Both the position numbers and the translations under genes were made by a program. 64,000 bases of DNA from Bolinopsis microptera. Lineage: Eukaryota > Ctenophora > Tentaculata > Lobata > Bolinopsidae. The stretch spans positions 653,675-717,674 of the forward strand of contig NC_087078.1 of the NCBI RefSeq assembly GCF_026151205.1, in the 5' to 3' direction. The notes under the pieces are model-generated. The model was not told the DNA's origin and did not search any database. It saw nothing but the letters and a program-made list of their open reading frames with translations. The stretch's first letter is position 1. Each line of letters begins with the position of its first letter. Shown here in pieces: positions 21,617 to 31,187 of the stretch.

Positions 21617-22918
21617 CTAATAATGAGTTTTTTTATGAGTTTGGAAAGAGTCTATACAGGTAGCAGCATGATAACAATCCAAACATTTAAATGGTTTGTC
21701 GCCAGTATGTTTCCTTTGGTGGGTTTTAAGCGATGATTTTGAACTAGTAGCATAATCACAATCTACACATCTGAACGGTTTGCTGCCAGTATGTTTCCTT
21801 TGGTGGATGATTAGATCTGATTTTTGAGCAGCAGCATAGTCACAATCTGAACATTTGAACGGTTTGTCACCAGTATGTGTACGTTGATGCATGGTCAGAG
21901 ATGATTTCTTGGCAGTAGCATAGTCACAATCTGAACATTTGAACGGTTTGTCACCAGTATGTTTCCTTTGATGAGTTTTAAGCGATGATTTTGCAGTAGT
22001 AGCATAATCACAATCTACACATTTAAACGGTTTGTCGCTAGTATGATTCCTTTGGTGGATGATGAGATATGATTTCGATGCAGCAGCATAGTCACAATCT
22101 AAACATTTAAATGGTTTGTCACCAGTATGATTCCTTTGGTGGATGATGAGATATGATTTCCTAACAGCAGCATAGTCACAATCTAAACATTTAAATGGTT
22201 TGTCGCCAGTATGTGTACGTTGATGGATCGTAAGAGATGATTTCTGAGCAGCAGCATAGTCACAATCTACACATTTGAATGGTCTGTCACCAGTATGTGT
22301 ACGTTGATGGACGGTAAGCTTTGATTTCCTAGCAGTAGCATAGTCACAATCTGAACATTTGAACGGTTTGTCGCCAGTATGTATACGTTGATGGATGGTA
22401 AGATTTGATTTTATATTTGTAGCATAAAAGCAAGCACTGCATTTGAATCTCCTGACATTAGTTGGGGGTTTCTGACACTCAAGAGAGTCACCAAGAACAT
22501 TGGCACAAGGTGCCCATTCCTCTTTATCAGATATCTGCTGAGTTAACTGTGCACTGTCTGGATGATCAGTATTATTGGGTGGTGGTTGATATGTTCTCTC
22601 TTGTATTTTTGCTGGATTATAGTTGTTTTCATCATGCTGCTTTATATCGAGTGACGAACAAGGTTCCTCCTTTATGTGCTCCAAAAAATACCCTTCATAT
22701 TGAGGATACAGAAAGCCCCCTATGTTACCTTGTAACTCTTCTTCCTCAGTCTTTATCTCTGTTTTTATCTCAGTCTTTATCTCTGTTTTTATCTCTGTTT
22801 TTATCTCAGTCTTTATCTCTGTTTTTATCTCAGTCTTTATCTCAGTCTTTATCTCTGTTTTTATCTCTGTTTTGATGTGGTTACACTGTTGAACAGATTC
22901 ACTATCAGCACTGTCCAT
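21617..22918 (-). CDS. C2H2 zinc-finger protein, copy 3 (full-length, 10 fingers)
   Basis: The least damaged member of the trio. It starts MDSADSESVQQCN, has about ten IKTE units, the conserved region with GGFLYPQYEGYFLEHIKEEP, then nine standard fingers (C-x2-C-x12-H-x3-H, linker HTGDKPFKC) and a divergent last finger CLDCYHAATCIDSFQTHKKTH before the stop. The IKTE block and IKEEP match the SUMO acceptor consensus. Fingers share CDYA-T/A-A-x-KS in the knuckle and differ mainly at the base-contacting positions. A one-base difference upstream of the ATG destroys the longer frame seen in the other copies, which supports this start. Confidence 0.88.
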   Translation of the reverse strand: MDSADSESVQQCNHIKTEIKTEIKTEIKTEIKTEIKTEIKTEIKTEIKTEIKTEIKTEEEELQGNIGGFLYPQYEGYFLEHIKEEPCSSLDIKQHDENNYNPAKIQERTYQPPPNNTDHPDSAQLTQQISDKEEWAPCANVLGDSLECQKPPTNVRRFKCSACFYATNIKSNLTIHQRIHTGDKPFKCSDCDYATARKSKLTVHQRTHTGDRPFKCVDCDYAAAQKSSLTIHQRTHTGDKPFKCLDCDYAAVRKSYLIIHQRNHTGDKPFKCLDCDYAAASKSYLIIHQRNHTSDKPFKCVDCDYATTAKSSLKTHQRKHTGDKPFKCSDCDYATAKKSSLTMHQRTHTGDKPFKCSDCDYAAAQKSDLIIHQRKHTGSKPFRCVDCDYATSSKSSLKTHQRKHTGDKPFKCLDCYHAATCIDSFQTHKKTHY

Positions 22919-23381
22919 TATCGCTGGTATCTTTCTTTATTCTTTCACACAACTCTTATGTCATAAACCTAGAATAAGTTCAAATGTTAGCAATCTACAT
23001 CCAGAAAAGAGGGAGGATTATGATTATGATAAACTTCTGGTATAACATAATAATCATTCTATCTACTACTTACATTCAAAATGTTAGTAGGTATCTTAAA
23101 CTTGGCTAATCTCGTTTCAATAATAGAATCTTTAAAAATGTACTTGATGTTCTAGTTCTAGTTTGATATTATTTAAATTCTGGCTACCAGCTTTAGTCCA
23201 AACCGGCTCAATTTTCACATTCATACTATTTTCATCCTCTAGGGGGTCTGATTCAATTTTCTTTAGATAATTTTTTGTTCGGACGAACAAGTAGGCAGAT
23301 GGAAAGAATACTTTCTTAAAAAAATCAAAAATAGTGACTATTTCTAAAATGTTAAATAAAATGTTTTATAATAGCTGTTTA
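22919..23381. other. Zinc-finger copy 3 upstream region
   Basis: Conserved with the flanks of copies 1 and 2. It presumably holds the promoter. No gene is seen. Confidence 0.5.
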
Positions 23382-23552
23382 GGGGTCGTTCACATATTAT
23401 GTAATCAATATTTTACCAATTTTTGCCCCCCTCTCCCATCCGTAATCGACCGTCATCAATACCCACCCCACCCACCCCCGGCCCCCTCTCCTGAAGCAAT
23501 ATAACGTAATCATGGCCTGACCCCCCCCCCCCCTGCCCCCCCCCCCCCCCCC

Positions 23553-23585
<33 letters not shown>

Positions 23586-23903
23586 TTTTTGAATTTTTTC
23601 CCTAGAAAGTACCTTTCTCTACGTTTCATGCTACCCTGATCATGCTATTATGATGAGTCGAAATCATTGTTATGATATTCGGCCAAGCAGTTTTCAAACT
23701 ACTTACTTTAGTTGGATATCCAGTCAATTTCTAAATTTTATCACTATCAAGAGTGAAATTGAGAGGAATTTGAAATAAAATATTGTAAAATTGTTATTAA
23801 TCTAGAGGGTAAAAAAACAAAAGTTTATTACGGAATCAACAAACAACCCAACGGCCCCCCCCCCCTCCCCCCTCGGCTGATTACGTTATATTTGAACGAC
23901 CCC
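23382..23903. mobile_element. Harbinger-like MITE, 522 bp, with C-rich core
   Basis: The ends are GGGGTCGTTCACATATTATG and, inverted, GATTACGTTATATTTGAACG followed by ACCCC. TTA flanks both sides (23379-23381, 23904-23906). The core contains long C runs (23521-23584). Part of it is shared with the truncated copy at 17091-17345. A further partial end (GGGGTCGTTTACATATTATA) is at 58699. Confidence 0.8.
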
Positions 23904-23906
23904 TTA

Positions 23907-24543
23907 AGTTCTACACAGTGTAAACTCATTTACACTGTGTCGGCTCAAGCAAAGATTAGTTGTTGTCGAATTTAAGCTACACATTCAACATTGAAAGGGT
24001 TAGGTTAGCGTGTGGCAATTTGTGTGAAGTTTAAAATAATTAAGCTGTCTGCACTGGAACTCGAGGGGCTCGATACGCTTCTTTTGGTACCCCACAAGCC
24101 TAGTTTAAAGTGATGTTAAAAACCAACTGTTTTCGCCACCGGATTTCGCCATTTTCGCCATTTCCGATGCTGTCATTCATCTGGGAGTTCTGATATATTA
24201 TTTTCCTAGTTCAGGGAGTCAATACGCTTCTTTTGGTACCCCACAAGTCTACCCTAGGGTGAAATTTCAAAATCTTGAATTTTCGAAAAATCAAAAAAAA
24301 AGGGCGTGGTCGTTTTCGGCATGTTTACCACTATTCAGAATTTCCCCAGTTCGTGATTATGATAACTTAGTATCATATTGAACTTATCCAAGAGTCAAAT
24401 TCTCTGGACCTCAAAATGGCTACTGGATTCCTGTGGGATCCTAGAGTACTGGAACTCACACATTTACACTGATACCTACTACTTCTCTTTATTGCAAATC
24501 CTCAGAATAAGACTTTTTATCATCTGAGTTTCCAAATGACTTC
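23907..24543. other. Intergenic region with a short direct repeat
   Basis: The phrase ATACGCTTCTTTTGGTACCC plus CACAAG occurs at 24074 and 24223, about 150 bp apart. No gene is seen. Confidence 0.6.
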
Positions 24544-25831
24544 TTAGTTATCTAAAAGTTCTAGTTTTGAAGCCGCACTGATCACACGAGGACCGTTTCT
24601 GTGAGGGTCCTTGTGAATTTTATTGACATGTACTGTGAGGTTCTTTTCAAAAGGTCCACTGTAATCACAGTATTCACAATTAAACAGCTTTTCTGCTGAC
24701 ACAGTATGACGGGTTCTCACATGATAAATTAAATTTGATTTTGTAGCTGCTCTGTAGTCACAGTGAGAGCAAGGATATGGTCTCTCACCGGTGTGAGTCC
24801 GCTTGTGAACTTGTAATGGAGTTGACTGCGTTGAAGAATAATCACACAAATCACATTTATAAATCCGATCAAAAGTGTGATGGGTACGTATATGTGTGGT
24901 AACTGACCGTTTATGTTTAGCAGAATAATCACACAAGTAACATTTGTAAGGTTTTTCTGCAGAGTGTATGCGACCGTGACTCTTCAAGGCACTTTTTGTC
25001 TTTGTTGAATAGTCACATTTTTCACATTGGAATGGTTTCTCACCGGTGTGTGTAAGCATGTGAATTCCCAACATGTGTGCGGTAGTTGTTTTAAAGTCAC
25101 ATTCGAGACAATGAAAGGGTTTAAGCCGTCTTTGCCCAGTATGAGTATGCATATGGTCCTTAAGATGATGATGCTGCCTACCTTGATAATCGCAGAGGTT
25201 ACATTTATAAGGTTTTTCTTCAGTGTGCATTCTTCGATGTGTGGCCAAAGTGCCCCGAAGTTTAGCCCGAAAATCACACGTATCACACGAAAATGGTTTT
25301 TCATCAGAGTGGCTTTTCAAATGATTTTTTAATAGATACCTAGTTTTGGTTTTGAAGCCACAATGATCAGCATAAGAAGGGACGATCTGCGCCGTGAATA
25401 GTCATATGCGTTTTAAGAGATCCAGAAAATGTGGTCTGATAGTCACACTTATCACACGAAAATGGTTTTTCATCAGAGTGGCTTTTCAAATGATTTTTTA
25501 ATAGATACCTAGTTTTGGTTTTGAAGCCACAATAATCACATAAGAAGGGACGATCTGCACTATGAATAGTCATATGCGTTTTAAGAGCTCCAGATCTTTT
25601 TGCACGATAGTCACACACGTCACACGAAAATGGTTTTTCATCAGAGTGGCTTTTTGTGTGATTCTTTAATAATCGCAGAGACTTTGTTTTAAACCCACAC
25701 TGCTCACAAGTAAAGGAACGAGCACCACTGTGTGATAGCATATGGGCCCTCAAGTGAGTTAGGCTGCGACATGAATAGTCACATGTTGAACAGTTACAAA
25801 GCTTCTTCACACCCTGCTTAGCAGCTGACAT
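24544..25831 (-). pseudogene. Many-fingered C2H2 protein, interrupted by a frameshift
   Basis: Two open frames (25831-25367, starting MSAAKQGVKKLCN, and a second ending at 24544) together encode 14 C2H2 units. Five complete fingers are upstream, one finger is broken, and eight are downstream. At the break, ATGATCAGCATAAG replaces ATAATCACATAAG of the neighbouring duplicate finger, a net one-base insertion within a Cys codon region. Fingers 3-4, 5-6 and the start of 7 are recent tandem duplicates (CGFKTKTRYLLKNH repeated). The last fingers are more diverse, with CDYS knuckles. If the extra base is a sequencing error this is an intact 13-14 finger nuclear factor. If real, it is a pseudogene or encodes two shorter proteins. 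Confidence 0.75.
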
Positions 25832-26117
25832 TTCTTTAAAATCTTCTCCTTGTTGGCTAGGGACCTAAAGTTGGATGAGAACTGGTTAGAAAATAAAAGT
25901 GGAACTTACAATATTATCTACAGTATACCGTAACGTCATGTTTAAATTCAAATAAAATTACAAAGTCAAAATAAGACTTTGGAAGTACAGAAAAAATAAT
26001 ATCAAAATCAAATTAACAATTCAAATATATTATAATAAGATTTGAACAGTCTAACAAATTTTTTAAATGAGCATATCATAGTTATCATTTCCCAATCAAT
26101 AAACTAAACTATCTCAA
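25832..26117. other. Upstream region of the frameshifted zinc-finger gene
   Basis: AT-rich sequence with no gene detected. Confidence 0.4.
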
Positions 26118-26305
26118 ATTACGGAGTAGTTCGCTGTTTATTAGTCTCATGATTGAAATACTGATAGCTGGACAATATCCGGTTGGAAGAGACAAGGACA
26201 AGTGACAAGATGGCGTTGACGCCGAAAATTTGCCCTTACTTCTAACTTCCTTATTTCACTTGTCCTTGTCTCTTCCAACCGGATATTATCCAACTATCAG
26301 TAAAC
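26118..26305. mobile_element. Fold-back element with long inverted arms
   Basis: The arm ACTGATAGCTGGACAATATC then CGGTTGGAAGAGACAAGGAC is followed, about 60 bp later, by its reverse complement (GTCCTTGTCTCTTCCAACCG, then GATATTATCCAACTATCAGT). One arm plus the left flank recurs at 8625-8712. No coding capacity. Confidence 0.8.
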
Positions 26306-26580
26306 TAAACTATCAGTAGAAGTTGTATGCACACAATTCCGCAAAGATTTAATATTTGTTAAAAGATGGTTCAGTTTGAATCATATTATATATAATGACA
26401 GAATGTAACTAAAGCAATCCTTCACTTTATTCAGTATCGCTGATAATAAATTCTCCCATTTCTGCAAACTTTATATTTAAATCGAATAATAAGTTAATTA
26501 AGGCTTCCCCTATCCCCTGTTTCAAGAAACACAGCAATCTTAGCATTGATTACATTCACTAGATCTGAACAATGGCATTC

Positions 26581-27090
26581 TCAGTCATACTCTTCACCTG
26601 GCCAATAATACTTACCACAATGTCCACAGTGTCTCATTCTGAAATCACCAATACACGTGCCAAAGTTTTTACAAATGGCACATCTGTTACAATGGTTATG
26701 AAACTGTCCACTGTCGAAAGTTGGGTTACCAGAACAGATCCCGGTGACATAGGATCCGCCTGGGAAACAGTCTGATTCTCCTATATCATCACATAATATG
26801 TATTTGTCACAGTACACTGATATATTTGCCATATCAAGGAAGTCTCCACCTGCCAAGTCAGGCTGATCCAACAAGTCCCCTAGCGTTGCTTTACAAAAGT
26901 GCCCACAATCTAGTGTACCAGAAATAATGACTTGGTCAAGGTCGGATGGCTTACCGGTCAGTTTGATGTGCCCGTTGTATATTGCTGCTCGTGCACAATT
27001 ACCGTCACCATCCCCCATTGGCTCATGTCCAAGAGCTTTTAATAGCTCCTCTATTTCCTGAACCTTGGTATTTTTTGGCTCAGTATTCAT
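26581..27090 (-). CDS. Cys-rich family protein 1 (unrecognised tandem family)
   Basis: 169 codons. The start MNTEPKNTKVQEIEELLKAL lies four bases after an intron acceptor (TTTTCAG|AAAATG). It is the shortest of three tandem paralogues. The shared part begins LKALGHEP, then GNCARAAIYNGHIKLTG, SDLDQVIISGTLDCGH, ATLGDLLDQPDLAGGDF, YVTGICSGNPTFDSGQFHNH, CNRCAICKNFGTCIGDF and RMRHCGHCGKYYWPG. Paired CxxC and HxHC motifs suggest bound zinc in the C-terminal half. I do not recognise the family. Copies are at 27853-28521 and 30249-31187. Confidence 0.78.
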   Translation of the reverse strand: MNTEPKNTKVQEIEELLKALGHEPMGDGDGNCARAAIYNGHIKLTGKPSDLDQVIISGTLDCGHFCKATLGDLLDQPDLAGGDFLDMANISVYCDKYILCDDIGESDCFPGGSYVTGICSGNPTFDSGQFHNHCNRCAICKNFGTCIGDFRMRHCGHCGKYYWPGEEYD

Positions 27091-27852
27091 TTTCTGAAAA
27101 TGTGCAAATTTATTCAAACTGTACTGAAATTAGTAAAATATTAAGATTATTAAAGGTTTTCAAATCGTTCTGTGATTATTGCATTTAAATTAGGAATCAC
27201 ATAAGAAATCAGACAAACAAGAATTTGTATTATATATTGGAGGATAAAGAAGTGATTCTTTAAATTTGCAAATTCAATTAATTATTTTATATATAAATCA
27301 AACGTTACATTCCATCCATGCAAAATTACAATGAAATATTTTGATATACTAATTGATAAATGGTACTGCAATATAAGTTGCTTATTGTGTGGCCGGATGA
27401 CAACTAACTAATCTAGAAAAATAAACCTGATTAAATATAATAACTTAATAATTAATTCGGCTGAACCAACACATAGTAAGAGCCACATCACTCTTGAAAC
27501 AATATGTCAATAATTAGTAATGAAATATAGATTAAGTGACAATAATACAAATACTAAAAACCGAAACTTGTATAAAAGAGAAAATAAAAACGTAACATAG
27601 CGAAATAAATAGTTTAAAAAGTTAAAAAACATTTTCCCCTTGTCAAGATAATCTTACACCACTGTGAATGCGAAGATAAATTAACAGCTATACTTTATAT
27701 AATTTATATAATACGAATTTAAAACTGTTATGTATGGTCTAACAGTAAGTATCCTATAAACATAATCCTTCAAGTAAGGTAAAGTCTAGTTCTATAACTG
27801 CTATAGTTAATTATAGTTATTATAGTTGGTTATTACAGTATTTGTTTATAGT
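27091..27852. other. Intergenic region between Cys-rich genes 1 and 2
   Basis: AT-rich. It should contain the 5' non-coding exon and intron of gene 1. I cannot place that exon. Confidence 0.5.
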
Positions 27853-28521
27853 CTATTCATAGCAGTTGTCTCTTTTACGAGAATCTTTCGCTAGCTTCAC
27901 CATAACATCGTCGTCACTATCCTGACACTGGCATTCATCTGACTCATACCCAAAGTAGTGTTCACCACAACAATCACAATGAAACCGCTCGTAGTCATCA
28001 ATACACTCGCCAAACACCTTGCAGTCAGTACAGTGGTTATGGGACTTACCGTTGTTAAAGTAAGCTTCCCGACTGCAGATTCTACTAACGTATGTTCGGT
28101 ATCCTCCAGTGCATTCTTTACACTCCACTGTGGCGTATTCAAGATCCGCATAGTCTGATCCACCGTAATCTGGCTGTTTTAGCAGATCACGGAGTGTCAC
28201 CTCGACAAGATCACCACAGTCTAGTTTCCCTTTGACAACTACTTGATCCAGATCAGAAGGATGGTCAGTCAGCAGGATATGTCCACGGTAGATCGCAGCG
28301 CGCGCACAGTTTCCTTTACGTTTGTCAGGTTCCACACCTAGTGCTTTTAGTTGTTCGTTGATTTTATTAACCTTCTTGTTTATTTTCTTAGGTTTACCAG
28401 CTGGTAATACTGGTGGATATGATTCCTGTTCATGATTATCTAGCTCACTATTTGTATTGGAACTCTTGTCTGCTGTCAACTCTTTCGGATTGATTCCAAG
28501 GTCAACCAACACAGTGTTCAT
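27853..28521 (-). CDS. Cys-rich family protein 2
   Basis: 222 codons. It starts at MNTVLVDLGINPKEL, seven bases after an acceptor (TTTTCAG|GATAATATG). A polar N-terminal region of about 50 residues ends in a Lys-rich patch (GKPKKINKKVNK), a likely nuclear signal. The family core follows: LKALGVEPDKRKGNCARAAI, SDLDQVVVKGKLDCGD, LRDLLKQPDYGGSDYADLEY, RTYVSRICSREAYFNNGKSH, NHCTDCKVFGECIDDYERFH and CDCCGEHYFGYESDECQCQD. An acidic/basic tail ends KRDNCYE. Relative to gene 3 it lacks the Gly/Ser tail and the CaaX end. Function is unknown; zinc binding is inferred from the CxxC pairs. Confidence 0.78.
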   Translation of the reverse strand: MNTVLVDLGINPKELTADKSSNTNSELDNHEQESYPPVLPAGKPKKINKKVNKINEQLKALGVEPDKRKGNCARAAIYRGHILLTDHPSDLDQVVVKGKLDCGDLVEVTLRDLLKQPDYGGSDYADLEYATVECKECTGGYRTYVSRICSREAYFNNGKSHNHCTDCKVFGECIDDYERFHCDCCGEHYFGYESDECQCQDSDDDVMVKLAKDSRKRDNCYE

Positions 28522-29370
28522 ATTATCCTGAAAACAATACAGTAAAGTAGATCTGCACAAACAATAAGAAATAAAGTTGATGAAACCACTGACCACATCA
28601 CATTAATAAAACTTAGCTCGTTTATTTATGGCGGGAGATATTATGGCGGGTAAAAATAATGGTGGGTAAATATATATCTGGGCCATATATTTGTTTATAA
28701 ATTGCTATAAACATTTCATCAAGTCCAGCATGTGATAGTATATTATATAATGCGGTCGAGAATTTCAAGAAGACATTATCTGATCAACACTGATTGCCCA
28801 ATCAGTTCATTCAGCATACCTAACTAAATTTAGTTAAAGTAGTAGATTTGTAACGTGCTAGCAGAAAAACAACAAGTTGTATAATAAAATTAAAATTTGG
28901 AAATGAACAGTCCAACGAAATAGAAATAAACTTATTGTTTCTGTTGTGAATGCATTTAAATACTTTTGTATTAAAGAACTAAAGTTCTATAGAAAACATT
29001 AAAATAATAGAAATAAATTAATTTGAAAATATTATAGTCATAATATTAATAATGTTGATTTGAACTTAAAAACGTTTAAAACAATGCTGGAGAACAGTAC
29101 ACTATGATACTATCAATACTACTATGTAAAATATACCAACAGCTTGCATCACTCAATATCGCTAAAATTAAAAATTATAAAAATTATAAAAATTCCAATC
29201 ACATCATGACTCTTGAGTTACAATTATTGTTATTGAATACCCAAGAACTGATAATGCATGATAATTGGTTAAGAATACAAAATGCAGTGGTGGCATAAAA
29301 TAATATCCACCTTGAGTATTAAAATTCTCAAACAAATTATATATTACCAATATAGAGGTACACCATTCTA
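28522..29370. other. Intergenic region, AT-rich
   Basis: Between Cys-rich gene 2 and the minisatellite downstream of gene 3. No supported coding region. Confidence 0.5.
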
Positions 29371-30248
29371 CATCAGGACACAGTCATCATCTCCAGTACC
29401 ACTACCACTACCATCACCTCCACTACCACTACCATCACCTCCACTACCACTACCATCACCTCCACTACCACTACCATCACCTCCACTACCACTACCATCA
29501 CCTCCACTACCACTACCATCACCTCCACTACCACTACCACTACCATCACCTCCACTACCACTACCATCACCTCCACTACCACTACCACTACCATCACCTC
29601 CACTACCACTACCACTACCATCACCTCCACTACCACTACCATCACCTCCACTACCACTACCATCACCTCCACTACCACTACCATCACCTCCACTACCACT
29701 ACCACTACCATCACCTCCACTACCACTACCACTACTATACCATCACCTCCACTACCACTACCATCACCTCCACTAACACTACCATCACCTCCACTACCAC
29801 TACCATCACCTCCACTACCACTACCATCACCTCCACTACCATTACCACTACCATCACCTCCACTACCACTACCATCACCTCCACTACCATCACTACCACT
29901 ACAGCACTACCACTACCATCACCTCCACTACCACTACCATCACCTCCACTACCACTACCATCACCTCCACTACCACTACCACTACCATCACCTCCACTAC
30001 CACTACCACTACCATCACCTCCACTACCACTACCACTACCACTACCATCACCTCCACTACCACTACCATCACCTCCACTACCACTACCATCACCTCCACT
30101 ACTACTACCACTACCATCACCTCCACTACCACTACCACTACCATCACCTCCACTACCACTACCATCACCTCCACTACTACTACCATCACCTCCACTACTA
30201 CTACCATTACCACCACTACCACTACCACTACCATCACACCTCTCACTT
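29371..30248. repeat. 21/27-bp minisatellite, relic of a Gly/Ser tail
   Basis: About 38 units of CCTCCACTACCACTACCATC(A), some with an extra CCACTA. Read on the minus strand they would give GSGSGGD repeats, like the true tail of Cys-rich gene 3. The far end (29371-29392) repeats the gene's terminal codons DDCVLM and stop. Two irregular spots, at about 29736 (CTATA) and 29905 (ACAGCAC), break the frame, so the array as a whole is not coding now. Confidence 0.9.
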
Positions 30249-31187
30249 CTACATCAGGACACAGTCATCACCTCTACTACCACTACCATCACCTCCACTT
30301 CCACTACCACTACCATCACTACCACCACACTCTTCACATCCAAACTGGCCTCCAGACCCAGCCCAGAAATGATTACCACATCTGTCACAATGTCTATCCC
30401 TATAATCACCAATACACTTCCCAAATAGCTTGCATTTGTTACAGTGGTTGTGGAACTTTCCACTGTCGAAATATGGATCACCAGTGCACATATTAGTTAC
30501 ATACGTTCTACCTTCTCCACACTGGTCAATGTCATTATTTTTGTCACAAATAACAGTAATATCCTCCATTCCATTTTCGTAATCCATTCCAGCATAGTCA
30601 GGCTGCTCCAAAAGGTCTCTTAATGTTGCGTTACAATTGTGACCGCACTCCAGGGTACCAGAGAGAATTACCTGATCTAGATCGGATAGCTGGCCTGTTA
30701 GTTTGATGTGACCACGGTATATAGCAGCTCTTGTACAATTTCCGTTATCTTCGTGAGGCTCTATACCTAGCGATTTCAATTGTAAGTTTATTTTCTCTAA
30801 TTTAGTTTTCCTTTTTTTGGGTTCTGTTGTGGAAGCCTTCCTCTTTGAACCAGCGCCAGTCTTCTCAGACTTTGGTTTATAATTCGAAGGACCCGCCCCA
30901 TTTTTATTGACTAAAGATTTTAAATTCTCCCGGCCCTCAATTTCCTCATCGCTCTCCAACTCAAAAACGTCAATCTTCTGTTTCTTGGTTGCTGAATCAG
31001 TTGAAATATTAGCATTCACTCCTCTCTTCTTCTCCTTCAATTCTTTTGGTTCCTCAGATATACTACCAGTCTCCTTGCTCTCAGTTTGTTTCTGCGGTAT
31101 GGGGGAATCATAACTCTGGTCAAAATGCGGAACAAAGAATTTAGTTGCAGCAGTTTGCCTCCCTGATCTCCTCACACGTTCGGTCAT
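30249..31187 (-). CDS. Cys-rich family protein 3, basic N-terminus and CaaX-like end
   Basis: 312 codons. It starts MTERVRRSGRQTAATKFF, three bases after an acceptor (CTTCCCAG|GATATG). Residues 1-140 are Lys/Arg/Ser/Glu-rich with several nuclear-signal-like clusters (SKRKAS, EPKKRKTKLEK). The family core follows: GNCTRAAIYRGHIKLTG, SDLDQVILSGTLECGH, ATLRDLLEQPDYAGMDY, TGDPYFDSGKFHNHCNKCKL, FGKCIGDYRDRHCDRCGNHF and CEECGG. The tail is Gly/Ser/Asp-rich and ends DDCVLM. C-V-L-M fits the CaaX prenylation motif, and Met at the last position usually means farnesyl. A nuclear-looking protein with a lipid signal would be unusual, so the CaaX reading is tentative. Function is unknown. Confidence 0.8.
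   Translation of the reverse strand: MTERVRRSGRQTAATKFFVPHFDQSYDSPIPQKQTESKETGSISEEPKELKEKKRGVNANISTDSATKKQKIDVFELESDEEIEGRENLKSLVNKNGAGPSNYKPKSEKTGAGSKRKASTTEPKKRKTKLEKINLQLKSLGIEPHEDNGNCTRAAIYRGHIKLTGQLSDLDQVILSGTLECGHNCNATLRDLLEQPDYAGMDYENGMEDITVICDKNNDIDQCGEGRTYVTNMCTGDPYFDSGKFHNHCNKCKLFGKCIGDYRDRHCDRCGNHFWAGSGGQFGCEECGGSDGSGSGSGGDGSGSRGDDCVLM

Noticed and set aside
29282-30246. PLPSPP and MVVVVEV repeat proteins
   Set aside because: Off-frame readings of the minisatellite downstream of Cys-rich gene 3.
29371-30250. A continuous long Gly/Ser tail joined to Cys-rich gene 3
   Set aside because: There is an in-frame stop at 30249, and two irregular units further on break the GSGSGGD frame.
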